The position numbers and the translations under genes were made by a program. Of a DNA stretch of 15,391 nt, positions 7,873 to 15,191 are shown piece after piece. The DNA is from DASQFU01 sp035632955. Its GTDB lineage: Bacteria > Eisenbacteria > RBG-16-71-46. The notes under the pieces are model-generated. The model saw only the letters and a list, made by a program, of their open reading frames with translations, searched no databases and was not told the origin of the DNA. The stretch lies in assembly GCA_035632955.1 (NCBI GenBank), contig DASQFU010000095.1, positions 1 to 15,391 on the forward strand, in the 5' to 3' direction. The first letter of the stretch is position 1. Each line of letters begins with the position of its first letter.

Positions 7873-7982
7873 GCGGCGCTCCCGAGAGGTCCCCGTTCAA
7901 CGTCGCAGCAGCGCTCGCAGCCTAGCACCAAGATCGTCCGGGAAAAAAGTGAGCGGAGCACCCGCGCTCGATCACCGAACTC
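7873..7982. other. Gap between aminotransferase and sdhC
   Basis: These 110 nt between same-strand genes could carry an sdh promoter. Reading the minus strand, a run of six T (ACTTTTTTCCC) and, 18 nt on, TAGGCT resemble a weak -35/-10 pair. No hairpin terminator is evident, so read-through from the aminotransferase gene is possible. Confidence 0.3.
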
Positions 7983-9302
7983 CTACAGCGGCGTTGCCTC
8001 CGCGGCGCCACGCTCGATCAGACGCTCCATACGTTCGAGGCCCGCTTGAATCGCGGCGCGAGAGACGCTTCCCACAGAAAGCCTGAACCAACCGTCCTCT
8101 CGCGGCAGCGCGAACGCCTGGAAGGGAACGACGGCGACACCGGCGCCTTCCAGGAGCCAGCGCCGAAGATCCTCGTTGGTCCGAATCTCACGGTCGCCGA
8201 TGCGCTTGCCAAGCAAGGCGACGCGCGCGGAGAGATACAGCGTTCCTTCGGGCGGCACGGACTCGACCGGAAGCCCACGCGCCCGCATCCGCGTGAAACC
8301 TTCGTGCAGAGCATCGAGACGTTCGTGCAGTCTGCGTTGCATCTCGGCTCGGAACGTTCTGCACGCCTCGGCATCGTCGAGGAACGCCGCGGTGGCGATC
8401 TGCTCGGCTTTGGGCGCCCAGGCGCCGACGTGCCCGAGCAGATCGGCGAGGCGCGCCGTCACGGCAGGCGCGGCCAGCGCCCAACCCACGCGCAGTCCGG
8501 TGGCGGCGAGCGACTTGGAGATGGCATCGATCAACACCGTGTAGGGCGCGATCTCCGGCACCAACGCCGGCGGCGCCGGCGAGCGGTCGGGATCGAACGC
8601 GAGCTGCCTGTACACCTGATCGAAGAGCAGGAACACCGGGCGCTCCTCGCGCGCCGCGCGGCGTTCGTTCTCTTCCACGATCCGCTCGCAGATCCCGGTC
8701 AGAACACTCGGGTCCATGGTCGTGCCGGTTGGATTGAGCGGCGTGGAGAGCGAGACGAGGCGAGCCGTCGGCAGCACGGCTTCGATCTGCTCGGGGGTGG
8801 GATGGAAGCCGTTCTCGCGCTTCACCTCGATCGGCAGCGCGCGAGCACCCGTGAGATAGGCGTAGTGGTTGTTGTTCCACGACGGCACCGGGAACGCCGC
8901 GACCTCTCCGGGATCGAGCAGCGTGCGATACGTGGCATAGATGAGCGGGCGGGCACCCCCCGCAATCACGACCGACTCGAGCGGGTAATCCAGCGACTGC
9001 TCTCGCAGGACGTAGCGGATAACTGCCTGGCGCAGCTCCGGCACCCCGTTGGACGGCGGATAGTTCGTGTGCCCGGCCGCCAGCGCGCGCGTCACGCCCT
9101 CCAGCAACGCGGCCGGCAGCGGGAACTCCCGGGGATCGAAGTCGCCCACCGTGAGGTTGCACATCGTTGCACCGGCGGCTTGAGCGGCCCGGATTTCGGC
9201 GGCGATACGGAGCACTTCGGAGCCGATCATGCCCTGCGCGAGTTTTCCGAGCGAAGCGTCGGTCACACGGGCGGCGTTCAACGTCGCGCGACTTTCCGTC
9301 AT
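7983..9302 (-). CDS. Class I PLP-dependent aminotransferase
   Basis: A 439-residue fold-type I aminotransferase that would move an amino group between an amino acid and a 2-oxo acid in the cytoplasm. Visible signature residues: NPTG at 190-193, D228 and Y231 (FDQVYRQ) contacting the pyridine ring and phosphate, the Schiff-base lysine K263 in DAISKSLAATGLRVGW with R271, and R407 in FRLSVGS for the substrate carboxylate. YPPSNGVPELR near 81-91 is the usual N-terminal substrate loop. The family includes aspartate, aromatic and alanine aminotransferases; substrate specificity cannot be told from these motifs. The ATG at 9302 has AAGGAG/GAGAGG upstream. It lies 110 nt before sdhC on the same strand, and its amino-acid carbon could feed the citric acid cycle, but that link is only positional. 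Confidence 0.92.
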   Translation of the reverse strand: MTESRATLNAARVTDASLGKLAQGMIGSEVLRIAAEIRAAQAAGATMCNLTVGDFDPREFPLPAALLEGVTRALAAGHTNYPPSNGVPELRQAVIRYVLREQSLDYPLESVVIAGGARPLIYATYRTLLDPGEVAAFPVPSWNNNHYAYLTGARALPIEVKRENGFHPTPEQIEAVLPTARLVSLSTPLNPTGTTMDPSVLTGICERIVEENERRAAREERPVFLLFDQVYRQLAFDPDRSPAPPALVPEIAPYTVLIDAISKSLAATGLRVGWALAAPAVTARLADLLGHVGAWAPKAEQIATAAFLDDAEACRTFRAEMQRRLHERLDALHEGFTRMRARGLPVESVPPEGTLYLSARVALLGKRIGDREIRTNEDLRRWLLEGAGVAVVPFQAFALPREDGWFRLSVGSVSRAAIQAGLERMERLIERGAAEATPL

Positions 9303-9559
9303 CAGACACCTCTCCTTATTCGTTGCCCACGTTCCTCGGCCACCATAGGTTAATCGCTGGCCGGCCGGAAGGACGGATCCCCGCCGTGCTGCACATGCGA
9401 TCCTCGGTCTTGCTCATCCACCGGGGCGCGTGCCGCGTAGAAGCTGCGACGCGTAACGCCCTGCGCGCGTCCGTTCACCCCATTGCCCGGCAGGCCCGGA
9501 CCACGCGTCCCTCCCTGCCACACCTCGCGCACGCCGCGCGCGAAGAAAGGCTGCACCGC
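9303..9559. other. Divergent intergenic region between aminotransferase and DUF4331 gene
   Basis: About 257 nt with promoters expected in both directions. TATGGT on the minus strand near 9343-9348 is a possible -10 for the aminotransferase, without a good -35. The self-complementary octamer GGCCGGCC lies near 9359-9366. I see no RNA gene and no convincing small ORF. Confidence 0.4.
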
Positions 9560-11317
9560 ATGCGCAATCGCTCCCTCCGTTTCCTGTTGGCGGCGGCGTT
9601 CGCCGCCGTCCTTCCGAGCCTGGCACTCGCATCGAGTCACAGCGAAGCGCCCGGAACCGCTCGCGACCGCTTGGCCGACGACACCGACGCCTACATGTTC
9701 GTGGCCAAGGACGCACGCAATGCCGTGACGTTCGTCGGCAACTGGGTGCCGCTGCTCGAACCCAACGGTGGCCCCAACTTCTACAGCTTCGACGAACAGG
9801 TCGCGTACTACCTGAATATCGACAACGTCGGCGACTGCCAGGATCACATTCGCTACGAGTTCGAATTCAAGTCCACCCGCCAAAACGACAACACGTTCCT
9901 CTACAACACGGGCGTCGTCACCTCATTGGACGATCCAGACCTCAACGTGCGCCAGTTCTATACCTTGACGCGCTACGACAACGGGACGCCGACCGTGCTC
10001 CTCACGGACGCGCCGGTCGCCCCGAACTTCGTCGGCCCGGTGTCGATGCCGGACTATCACCGGCTCGCCACGGCGGCGATCCAAAGGCTCGACGACGGGA
10101 CCAGAGTGTTCGTCGGCCCCAGGGACGACCCGTTCTTCGTCGATCTCGGCGCCACGTTCGATCTACTGACGATCCGCAAGCCGCCCGGCAACCGCGGTAA
10201 GGGCGTCGATGGCGTCAGCAACTACAACGTGTTGAGCATCGTCGTGCAGGTGCCCAAGACCAGGCTCACGAAGGACGGCAGGGAACCCAGCGCCGATCGC
10301 AACAACCACATCCTCGGTCTCTACGACTCGGCCGAGCGCTTCCAGACCACGACGATCAACGGCGACGGCACCCGGACCGGCAGCGGCCCGCAAGTGCAGG
10401 TCTCGCGGCTCGGCATGCCGCTCGTCAACGAAGTCGTGATCCCGCTCGGGAAGAAGGACCTGTTCAACGCGTCCAAACCGACCGGCGATGGCCAGTTCCT
10501 CTCGTTCGTCACGAACCCCGAGCTCGCGGGCCTGCTGACGGCGCTCTACAACATTCAGACGCCGCCTTCGCCGCGCAACGACCTGGTCGCGATCTTCCTC
10601 ACCGGGATCCCCGACCTCAACCAGCCCGCCAACGGCACGGCGTGCGAGATGCTGCGTCTCAACATGACGATCGCCCCGGCCCACAAGCCCTGTCGTTTTG
10701 GCGTGCTGGCCGGCGACGTGGCCGGATTCCCGAACGGACGGCGGCTGAGCGACGACGTGGTCGACATCGCCGAGCGCGTGGTCGCGGGCGCGACCCCGTT
10801 CACGCCGACCTTCAACGTTCCGCCGAACAACCAGCTCGGCGATGGCATCGACTTCAACGACAGACCGTTCCTGTCCTCGTTCCCCTATGTCGCGCCGCCG
10901 CATGATCCACTCAGCCGTCGCGGTCATCGCCGGCAGGACAGCGATCTGCGCGAATGCGTCGTCGGCAATGGTGGTGACGACGACGACGATGACGACGACG
11001 ATCTGCGGATGCCGGTCGACGAGACGGACGAAGCAGCCCCATCGGCGGCGGGCATCTCGCTCGTGGGTGGGAATCCCTCGAGCGACATGGCGCTCGAGTT
11101 CAGCGTCCCGGTCGATGCGTACGTGACGCTGAAGGTCTATGACGTGCAGGGCCGGATGTTGCGCACGCTAGTGGATCAACCGGCCGGCGCCGGCACGTTC
11201 CGCGCGACGTGGAACGGACTGCGCGACGACGGTGGGGTCGCGGGCAAGGGTATCTACTTCGTCCGCCTCACCACCGATGGCCAGGTCGCCGGGACTCGGA
11301 AGATCGTGCTCGATTAG
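9560..11317 (+). CDS. Secreted DUF4331-family protein with poly-Asp linker and FlgD/T9SS-like sorting domain
   Basis: 585 residues. A signal peptide (1-24, cut after SLALA) is followed at once by SSHSEAP, the typical mature N-terminus of DUF4331 proteins. DDTDAYMFV, NWVPLLEPNGGPNFYSF and, near the end of the domain, GDVAGFPNGRRLSDDVVDI and LGDGIDFNDRPFLSSFPY also match that family. Residues 473-481 are nine consecutive aspartates forming an acidic linker. Residues about 496-585 are a FlgD-like / T9SS type A-like domain (YDVQGR 527-532, WNG 551-553, GIYFVR 564-569), so the protein is probably handled by the same surface pathway as the nuclease-like protein at 19-1992. DUF4331 has no established biochemical function that I know. 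The start at 9560 was chosen for the signal peptide, with GAAAGG 9 nt upstream; the frame is open further upstream without support. Confidence 0.9.
   Translation: MRNRSLRFLLAAAFAAVLPSLALASSHSEAPGTARDRLADDTDAYMFVAKDARNAVTFVGNWVPLLEPNGGPNFYSFDEQVAYYLNIDNVGDCQDHIRYEFEFKSTRQNDNTFLYNTGVVTSLDDPDLNVRQFYTLTRYDNGTPTVLLTDAPVAPNFVGPVSMPDYHRLATAAIQRLDDGTRVFVGPRDDPFFVDLGATFDLLTIRKPPGNRGKGVDGVSNYNVLSIVVQVPKTRLTKDGREPSADRNNHILGLYDSAERFQTTTINGDGTRTGSGPQVQVSRLGMPLVNEVVIPLGKKDLFNASKPTGDGQFLSFVTNPELAGLLTALYNIQTPPSPRNDLVAIFLTGIPDLNQPANGTACEMLRLNMTIAPAHKPCRFGVLAGDVAGFPNGRRLSDDVVDIAERVVAGATPFTPTFNVPPNNQLGDGIDFNDRPFLSSFPYVAPPHDPLSRRGHRRQDSDLRECVVGNGGDDDDDDDDDLRMPVDETDEAAPSAAGISLVGGNPSSDMALEFSVPVDAYVTLKVYDVQGRMLRTLVDQPAGAGTFRATWNGLRDDGGVAGKGIYFVRLTTDGQVAGTRKIVLD
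10976..11002 (+). repeat. GAC/GAT microsatellite encoding nine aspartates
   Basis: Nine consecutive Asp codons (GAC x4, GAT, GAC x3, GAT) between the DUF4331 domain and the sorting-type domain. The two interrupting GAT codons make slippage less likely than in a pure repeat. Such an acidic run could act as a flexible linker or bind Ca2+, which is inference. Confidence 0.8.
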
Positions 11318-11345
11318 GCCACGCTTCAGTCTGCGGCGCACGCGA

Positions 11346-11369
11346 CGGGCCCGGCCTAGGCTGGGCCCG
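11346..11369. terminator. Bidirectional hairpin between convergent genes
   Basis: CGGGCCCGGC, loop CTAG, GCTGGGCCCG: a 10-bp stem with one G-T wobble, located between the stop of the DUF4331 gene and the stop of the convergent YeiH-family gene. No run of T follows on either side, so it may act as a weak or Rho-assisted terminator or simply block convergent read-through. Confidence 0.6.
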
Positions 11370-11384
11370 CTTCGCTGTTGCGCA

Positions 11385-12371
11385 TCATTCGCACAGCCAC
11401 TTCGCCAGCACGAAAGACAGGACCGCGAGAAACACCCACTGGAGCGCGCCAGCCGCGATGGGTCGCAGGCCGGCGGCGCGTAGATCCCAGAACCCGGTCT
11501 GCAGACCGACACCCGCCATGCCGACGCACAGCAGCCAGAGATCCACGCGCCGCGCCCACTCGAGCGCGCTCGATGACAACCAACTCGTCGAGTTAACCAC
11601 GGCGAACACCAGGAACAGGACGAGAAACCAGGGCACGGGAGAGACTGTGGCGTGCCCGGCTTCGCGATGCGCGTGGCGCAGCGACCAACCGAGATAGAGC
11701 ACGGCCGGAGCGAGCAGGCAGATGCGCGCGAGCTTGACCACGGTCGCCACCCGCGCGGCCTCTTCACTCTTGCCGAACCCGGCGGCGACCACTTGCGCCA
11801 TCTCGTGGAGGCTGGCGCCGTCCCAGACGCCATAGACGAAGTCGCCCATCGCGAACAGGTTCGCGAGCGCCGGGTAGACGACGATGCCGAGTGTGCCGAG
11901 CAGCGTAATCACGGCGAGCGCCACCGCGGCGTCGCGCTTCTCGCCGTGCACGACCGAGTCCGCCGCGACGACGGCGGACGCGCCACAGATCGCGCCGCCG
12001 ACGCCGATCAAGAGGCCGAGCTTGTAGGGGACGCCGAGCCGGCGCGCGATCCACCAGCCCACCCACAGCGCCGCGAGCGTCGACACCGTCACGACCACGA
12101 GCGCCGGCGGGCCGATCCGCCACAACTCGGGCAAGCTCAAACGAAATCCGAGGCCCGCGACTGCCCAGCGGAGGATCGGGCGCTGCGCGGTCTGGAGCCC
12201 GGGCCCGAGGGCCTCGGGGAGCGGGATCAGCGAGCGGACCATCATCCCGAGCAGGATGACGATCAGCAGGGGACTCCAGTGGAGCGTGTGCCGGACCCAT
12301 GGGAGCTCGGCGAGCCACAGGGTCGCGCCGGCGAGCAGCGCGGCCAGCAGCAGGCCCGGAAGCCGCGTCAC
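11385..12371 (-). CDS. YeiH-family (UPF0324) putative sulfate/sulfite exporter
   Basis: 328 residues, almost all hydrophobic, with about nine to ten membrane helices. Family marks are the GVGGAICGASAVVAADSV segment (124-141) and DGASLHEMAQVVAAGFG (184-200), both typical of the YeiH/PSE family of putative sulfate exporters. I set the start at GTG 12371: its GTGA overlaps the TGA of the cysteine dioxygenase gene by 4 nt, and it gives the usual family length; the frame continues upstream only as a shadow of that gene. Coupling to cysteine dioxygenase suggests removal of sulfite or sulfate produced from cysteine. The transported anion is inferred; family members are mostly uncharacterised. Its 3' end faces the DUF4331 gene across a shared hairpin. 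Confidence 0.88.
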   Translation of the reverse strand: MTRLPGLLLAALLAGATLWLAELPWVRHTLHWSPLLIVILLGMMVRSLIPLPEALGPGLQTAQRPILRWAVAGLGFRLSLPELWRIGPPALVVVTVSTLAALWVGWWIARRLGVPYKLGLLIGVGGAICGASAVVAADSVVHGEKRDAAVALAVITLLGTLGIVVYPALANLFAMGDFVYGVWDGASLHEMAQVVAAGFGKSEEAARVATVVKLARICLLAPAVLYLGWSLRHAHREAGHATVSPVPWFLVLFLVFAVVNSTSWLSSSALEWARRVDLWLLCVGMAGVGLQTGFWDLRAAGLRPIAAGALQWVFLAVLSFVLAKWLCE

Positions 12372-12961
12372 ATCTGCGGTGTCACGTCGGTGTACTGGAG
12401 CTCGCGGTAGACGCGTTGATAGCCACCTTCGACCGGGTCGAACACGTGGCAGAAGGTGAGCTCTTCTCCGTAGACGTGGATCGTGATCGCCGGCGACTCG
12501 TCTGGATTCTCGAGCACGTGATACTCGAACGGCGGGATCAGCGCGCCCGCTTCCCCGACGCCCGCCATCACCACGGTTTCCTTCTCGAACTGGACGACGC
12601 CGCGCTCCGGGTCGCCACCGCGTACCGAGTACGAAGTCACCTGGATGCGCCCCCGATACACGCATTCGACGCACCAGTGCCCGGCATGGTCGTGAAGCGG
12701 GGTGCCCTGGCCGCGGTCCCAGACCATCACCAGGGCGGTGTAGCGCCCTTGGGGGTCACGATGCAGAAGCCGGCGCGCGTAACGATTGGGCGCCGGTTTC
12801 AAGAACAGGGCATCGACAAAGTCCTGACCGCTGCTCACGACCTCGGTGAGCACGCGCTTGACGTTCCGACATCGGGTGGCGTCGTCGTTGGCGGTGGCCA
12901 CGGCTTCGTCGAGCCTGCGGATCAGCTCGCCCACCTTGGCGGAGTGTGGAGTGACTGCCAT
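12368..12961 (-). CDS. Cysteine dioxygenase family protein
   Basis: 197 residues with a cupin fold; oxidises a thiol, most likely L-cysteine, to its sulfinic acid using Fe(II) and O2. Iron ligands are H90, H92 (LHDHAGHWC) and H148 (YHVLEN). C97 and Y164 (IHVYGEELTFCHVFD) align by spacing with the Cys93-Tyr157 pair that forms the thioether cofactor in mammalian cysteine dioxygenase, and the YARRLL arginines align with the substrate-binding Arg60. This argues for cysteine rather than 3-mercaptopropionate as substrate, although activity is not proven. The ATG at 12961 has AAGGAGG with an 8-nt spacer, an excellent site. It is followed by the YeiH-family exporter with a 4-nt overlap and preceded by a methyltransferase gene 94 nt upstream. 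Confidence 0.92.
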   Translation of the reverse strand: MAVTPHSAKVGELIRRLDEAVATANDDATRCRNVKRVLTEVVSSGQDFVDALFLKPAPNRYARRLLHRDPQGRYTALVMVWDRGQGTPLHDHAGHWCVECVYRGRIQVTSYSVRGGDPERGVVQFEKETVVMAGVGEAGALIPPFEYHVLENPDESPAITIHVYGEELTFCHVFDPVEGGYQRVYRELQYTDVTPQM

Positions 12962-13055
12962 GGTCGAATCCTCCTTGGGCGCATGGTAGCAGAGGCTCGC
13001 GGCGCCGGTCAGCACCGGCGCCGACTCGTCTCGAGCGCTCGCCAGACGCGCGAGC

Positions 13056-13799
13056 TCAGTCTCGCCGGCGGGCCACGACTCGCAGGCCGAGGGGCTGCAG
13101 CGAGCCCTCGGCGACGCGCCGGCTCTCGATCTCGAACACCTGCTGTGCGACCTGCAAGCCGCGCTCGCTCGCTTCGATCCGGTCACACACGTGGCGGTAG
13201 AGGCAGGGCGCATCCACGCGCTGGAGCGTCTCGAAGCGCCGGCCGAGCTCGGCCAGCATCTCCGCGCCCGGATGAATCGGTTCCTCGCCATCGTGTTCCC
13301 GGAACCAGCGCTCGAGCGTGTCTCGCGGCGGTGGCTCCAGTGCCGGAGCCACGGGCATCAATGCCGCCGCCTCGAGCAGTGCCCGCAAATCGAAGAACCA
13401 GCGCGCCGTCGCGCCGTCCATCCGTTCGATCGCGAACTCTTCGAGGACCAGGACGCCGTTCGGACGGAGCAGCTGGTGGGCGCGTTCGAGCGCACCCTCG
13501 AGCGATTGCAGGTGATGGAGCGAGCGCGTGAACACGACGGCGTCGTAAGGATCGCCTGCGAAGGCGAGAAAATCCGCCTCGATCGCCTCGACGCCGCGCT
13601 CGCGCGCCGCGGCCACGGCCTCGGCCGAAGTGTCCAGAGCCGTCACGTGGAGACCCTGCGCCTTCAGGCGTGCGGCGACCGCTCCCTTGCCGCACCCGAC
13701 CTCGAGGACACGCAGGCCGGGAGCGGGCAGCGCGTCGAGCAGGAAGCGAAGCGTATGCGCCACCGGAACGTCGGTCGGGTGGATCAGGTTCTGGCTCAT
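13056..13799 (-). CDS. Class I SAM-dependent methyltransferase
   Basis: 247 residues with a Rossmann-type methyltransferase core: VLEVGCGKGAVA (31-42) is motif I for S-adenosylmethionine, D56 ends strand 2, EADFLAF (75-81) follows, then YDAVVFTRSLHHL (85-97) and LRPNGVLVLEEFA (111-123). The C-terminal half is helical and should set the substrate, which I cannot identify. The start at 13799 (MSQNLIHP) is chosen because the longer frame would begin inside the terminator hairpin of the preceding gene; GAGGG lies just upstream with short spacing. It is the first gene of the group methyltransferase, cysteine dioxygenase, exporter on the minus strand. Confidence 0.88.
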   Translation of the reverse strand: MSQNLIHPTDVPVAHTLRFLLDALPAPGLRVLEVGCGKGAVAARLKAQGLHVTALDTSAEAVAAARERGVEAIEADFLAFAGDPYDAVVFTRSLHHLQSLEGALERAHQLLRPNGVLVLEEFAIERMDGATARWFFDLRALLEAAALMPVAPALEPPPRDTLERWFREHDGEEPIHPGAEMLAELGRRFETLQRVDAPCLYRHVCDRIEASERGLQVAQQVFEIESRRVAEGSLQPLGLRVVARRRD

Positions 13800-13828
13800 T
13801 GGCCCTCGCCAAACGCTGCGGACGAAGA

Positions 13829-13856
13829 AGCCCCCGATCATGCTGGATCGGGGGCT
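13829..13856 (-). terminator. Strong hairpin terminator after the SFFD-repeat gene
   Basis: AGCCCCCGATC and GATCGGGGGCT form a perfect 11-bp stem with a 6-nt loop. On the minus strand it lies 32 nt after the stop codon at 13889 and is followed by a T-rich stretch (TCTTCGTC), as expected for intrinsic termination. It separates the SFFD-repeat gene from the methyltransferase gene. Confidence 0.8.
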
Positions 13857-13888
13857 CATTCGTCATCGCGTAAAGGCGGCGCCCGGCG

Positions 13889-14686
13889 TTAGCGGTAACG
13901 GCCCTTGATCGAACCCCAGGTGGTGTTGGAAACGGGGGTGGGGCCACCTTCGAAGGTTCCTGTGGTGTGCGTCCTCATATCTGGAATACCGCTCTGCGGA
14001 CCGACCATCTGGAAATCGACGAAGACATCGAAGAAGCTGTCGACGCTTCCGTCCGGATGCGGAGCCGGGTTCCTGAGCTCGCAGAACACATCGAAGAACG
14101 ACATGCGCCCGCTCGGTGACGTTCCGTGCACGTGGTAGGTGTGTTCGCCGCCGTCGTCCGCAACGCGATAGGTGATGTCGAAGAAGCTGACATCGACGAA
14201 GATGTCGAAGAACGAATCCACGCTTCCCGGGGGCGCAGACGGTTTGATCGGAACCAGCCGCCAAGTACCCGGTGGGGTTGCGGGAGGATGGACGATGTGC
14301 ACGTCCGAAATCCGGCGTCCGGTCGCCGGGGTTGGGAGGTCGATCTCGACGAAGACGTCGAAGAAGGAATCGATCGAGGGCGGCTGACCGCCACCACCCC
14401 CGCCTCCTCCGACCGCCCGCTCCCCGATGACGGGAGTGCCGGGAGGGAGCCCGTTCAGCGAGAGCGCGACGAGCTCGATCTCCACCTGCTGCGAGGCCTG
14501 AAAACTGCCCCCGAAGTTCGTTCCGACGATCGTGATGATGGGTGCGCTCGGGTAGGACGGAGCGTAGACCGGGGCCTCGGTAAAGATGTCGAAGAACGAA
14601 TCGACAGCGGCCGCGGCCGGTGTCGCCGCGAGCGCGTAACCAAGCAGCGCAACGGCGGCAATAGGGGTGGCAATCCTGAGTCGCAT
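13889..14686 (-). CDS. Exported protein with six SFFD motifs, function unknown
   Basis: 265 residues. A signal peptide (1 to about 27, cut in the AATPAAAA stretch) leads straight into the first motif. SFFD occurs six times, at residues 30, 107, 158, 167, 196 and 218; the fuller form is G-S-[VI]-D-S-F-F-D-[VI]-F-V-[ED]. Between motifs the sequence is beta-rich and Pro/Gly-rich, with an eight-Gly run at 93-100, APIITIVGTNFGG (48-60) and HTYHVHG (182-188). No catalytic signature, lipobox, membrane segment or FlgD-like C-terminus is present. I do not recognise the family. The start at 14686 was chosen for the signal peptide and AAGGAG 4 nt upstream; the frame is open to 14767 without support. A strong terminator follows, so it is probably monocistronic. 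A secreted or periplasmic structural or binding protein is the most that can be inferred. Confidence 0.82.
   Translation of the reverse strand: MRLRIATPIAAVALLGYALAATPAAAAVDSFFDIFTEAPVYAPSYPSAPIITIVGTNFGGSFQASQQVEIELVALSLNGLPPGTPVIGERAVGGGGGGGGQPPSIDSFFDVFVEIDLPTPATGRRISDVHIVHPPATPPGTWRLVPIKPSAPPGSVDSFFDIFVDVSFFDITYRVADDGGEHTYHVHGTSPSGRMSFFDVFCELRNPAPHPDGSVDSFFDVFVDFQMVGPQSGIPDMRTHTTGTFEGGPTPVSNTTWGSIKGRYR
14018..14599 (-). repeat. Span of six SFFD-coding repeats
   Basis: The repeat units lie at 14582-14599, 14351-14368, 14198-14215, 14171-14188, 14084-14101 and 14018-14035. On the plus strand each reads close to GA[AC]GTCGAAGAA (TGTCGAAGAA, CGTCGAAGAA or CATCGAAGAA). Spacing is uneven (231, 153, 27, 87 and 66 nt) and the third codon positions differ, so conservation is at protein level. 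Confidence 0.85.
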
Positions 14687-14817
14687 GGTGCTCCTTGATG
14701 GACTCGCCCACGATCCTGAGCGCGGAGGGTCCGCACGAAGGTCCCGGGGCATACGATTTGTCGTCACGTGGTGATGCGGTCAAGCGGTCTACGACGTGAA
14801 GACCGTCGAAGTCCGAG

Positions 14818-14873
14818 GGTCGGCCCGTGGACTTGATCCTGCCCAAATTGTTTAGGCAAGGGTCGGGCCGACC
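14818..14873. promoter_or_regulatory. Long bulged inverted repeat, possible structured RNA or terminator
   Basis: GGTCGGCCC (14818-14826) pairs with GGGCCGACC (14865-14873). After an 8-nt bulge, GATCC (14835-14839) pairs with GGGTC (14860-14864), and the core TGCCCAAATTGTTTAGGCA (14840-14858) folds to 8 bp with one mismatch around a TTG loop. In all, about 22 pairs. No T-run follows on either strand. It could be a regulatory RNA, a protein-binding site or a leftover terminator. Confidence 0.45.
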
Positions 14874-14909
14874 GCCAGGGAATTCATCTCCCAGGGAGGT
14901 GGACGTCGC

Positions 14910-14939
14910 ATGAGAGTCTTGGCGGCATATCGATCATGA
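14910..14939 (+). CDS. Possible 9-residue leader mini-ORF
   Basis: An ATG preceded by GGGAGGTG with an 8-nt spacer opens MRVLAAYRS and stops at TGA 14937-14939. The Shine-Dalgarno match is strong for such a short frame, and the inverted repeat lies just upstream. The composition does not point to amino-acid attenuation. It may be chance. Confidence 0.2.
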   Translation: MRVLAAYRS

Positions 14940-15191
14940 GATCCCGCAGGAGGCCGCTCACGGTGTGGGATTCAGCCCACCTTCATCGGCGTTTCCACCC
15001 ATCGAACTCCTTGCGGGCTGCTGGCTGGAGAGCGGCGCGCGCGGACCTTCTGCCGACCAAGCGCGCCGGTGGCTCGCGGTGCTCGAGCGGCGGTGAGCTG
15101 AGAAGATCGATCGCGACGCAACGGATAGCGACGCGTGGCAATCGAGCAAGAGCCTGTGACACTCTTGCGCCTGGCCACGGAGGGATTCGCC

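Larger units (their letters stand above)
14687..15191. other. Divergent intergenic region between SFFD gene and mscL
   Basis: About 505 nt. It should hold the SFFD-gene promoter (minus strand; a TTGACC box at about 14777-14782 lacks a good -10 partner) and the mscL promoter (none clear). A bulged inverted repeat (14818-14873) and a 9-codon mini-ORF (14910-14939) are listed separately. From about 14940 to 15170 I see no gene: frames are open but Arg-rich, with no start or codon pattern worth calling. Confidence 0.5.

Noticed and set aside
6872..7900. N-terminal extension of the beta-barrel frame through sdhC
   Set aside because: The signal peptide and Shine-Dalgarno site fix the start at 6871; upstream codons are a frame shadow of sdhC.
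9350..9883. 177-codon minus-strand frame across the DUF4331 start region
   Set aside because: It overlaps a well-supported signal peptide gene and shows no domain or start signal of its own.
10163..10927. 254-codon minus-strand frame opposite the DUF4331 gene
   Set aside because: It is antisense to a well-supported gene, with no motif or start signal.
14018..14599. Repeated GTCGAAGAA units as a possible CRISPR array or DNA binding array
   Set aside because: Spacing is uneven, the repeats are short and in frame with the gene, and codons vary, so they follow from the protein motif.
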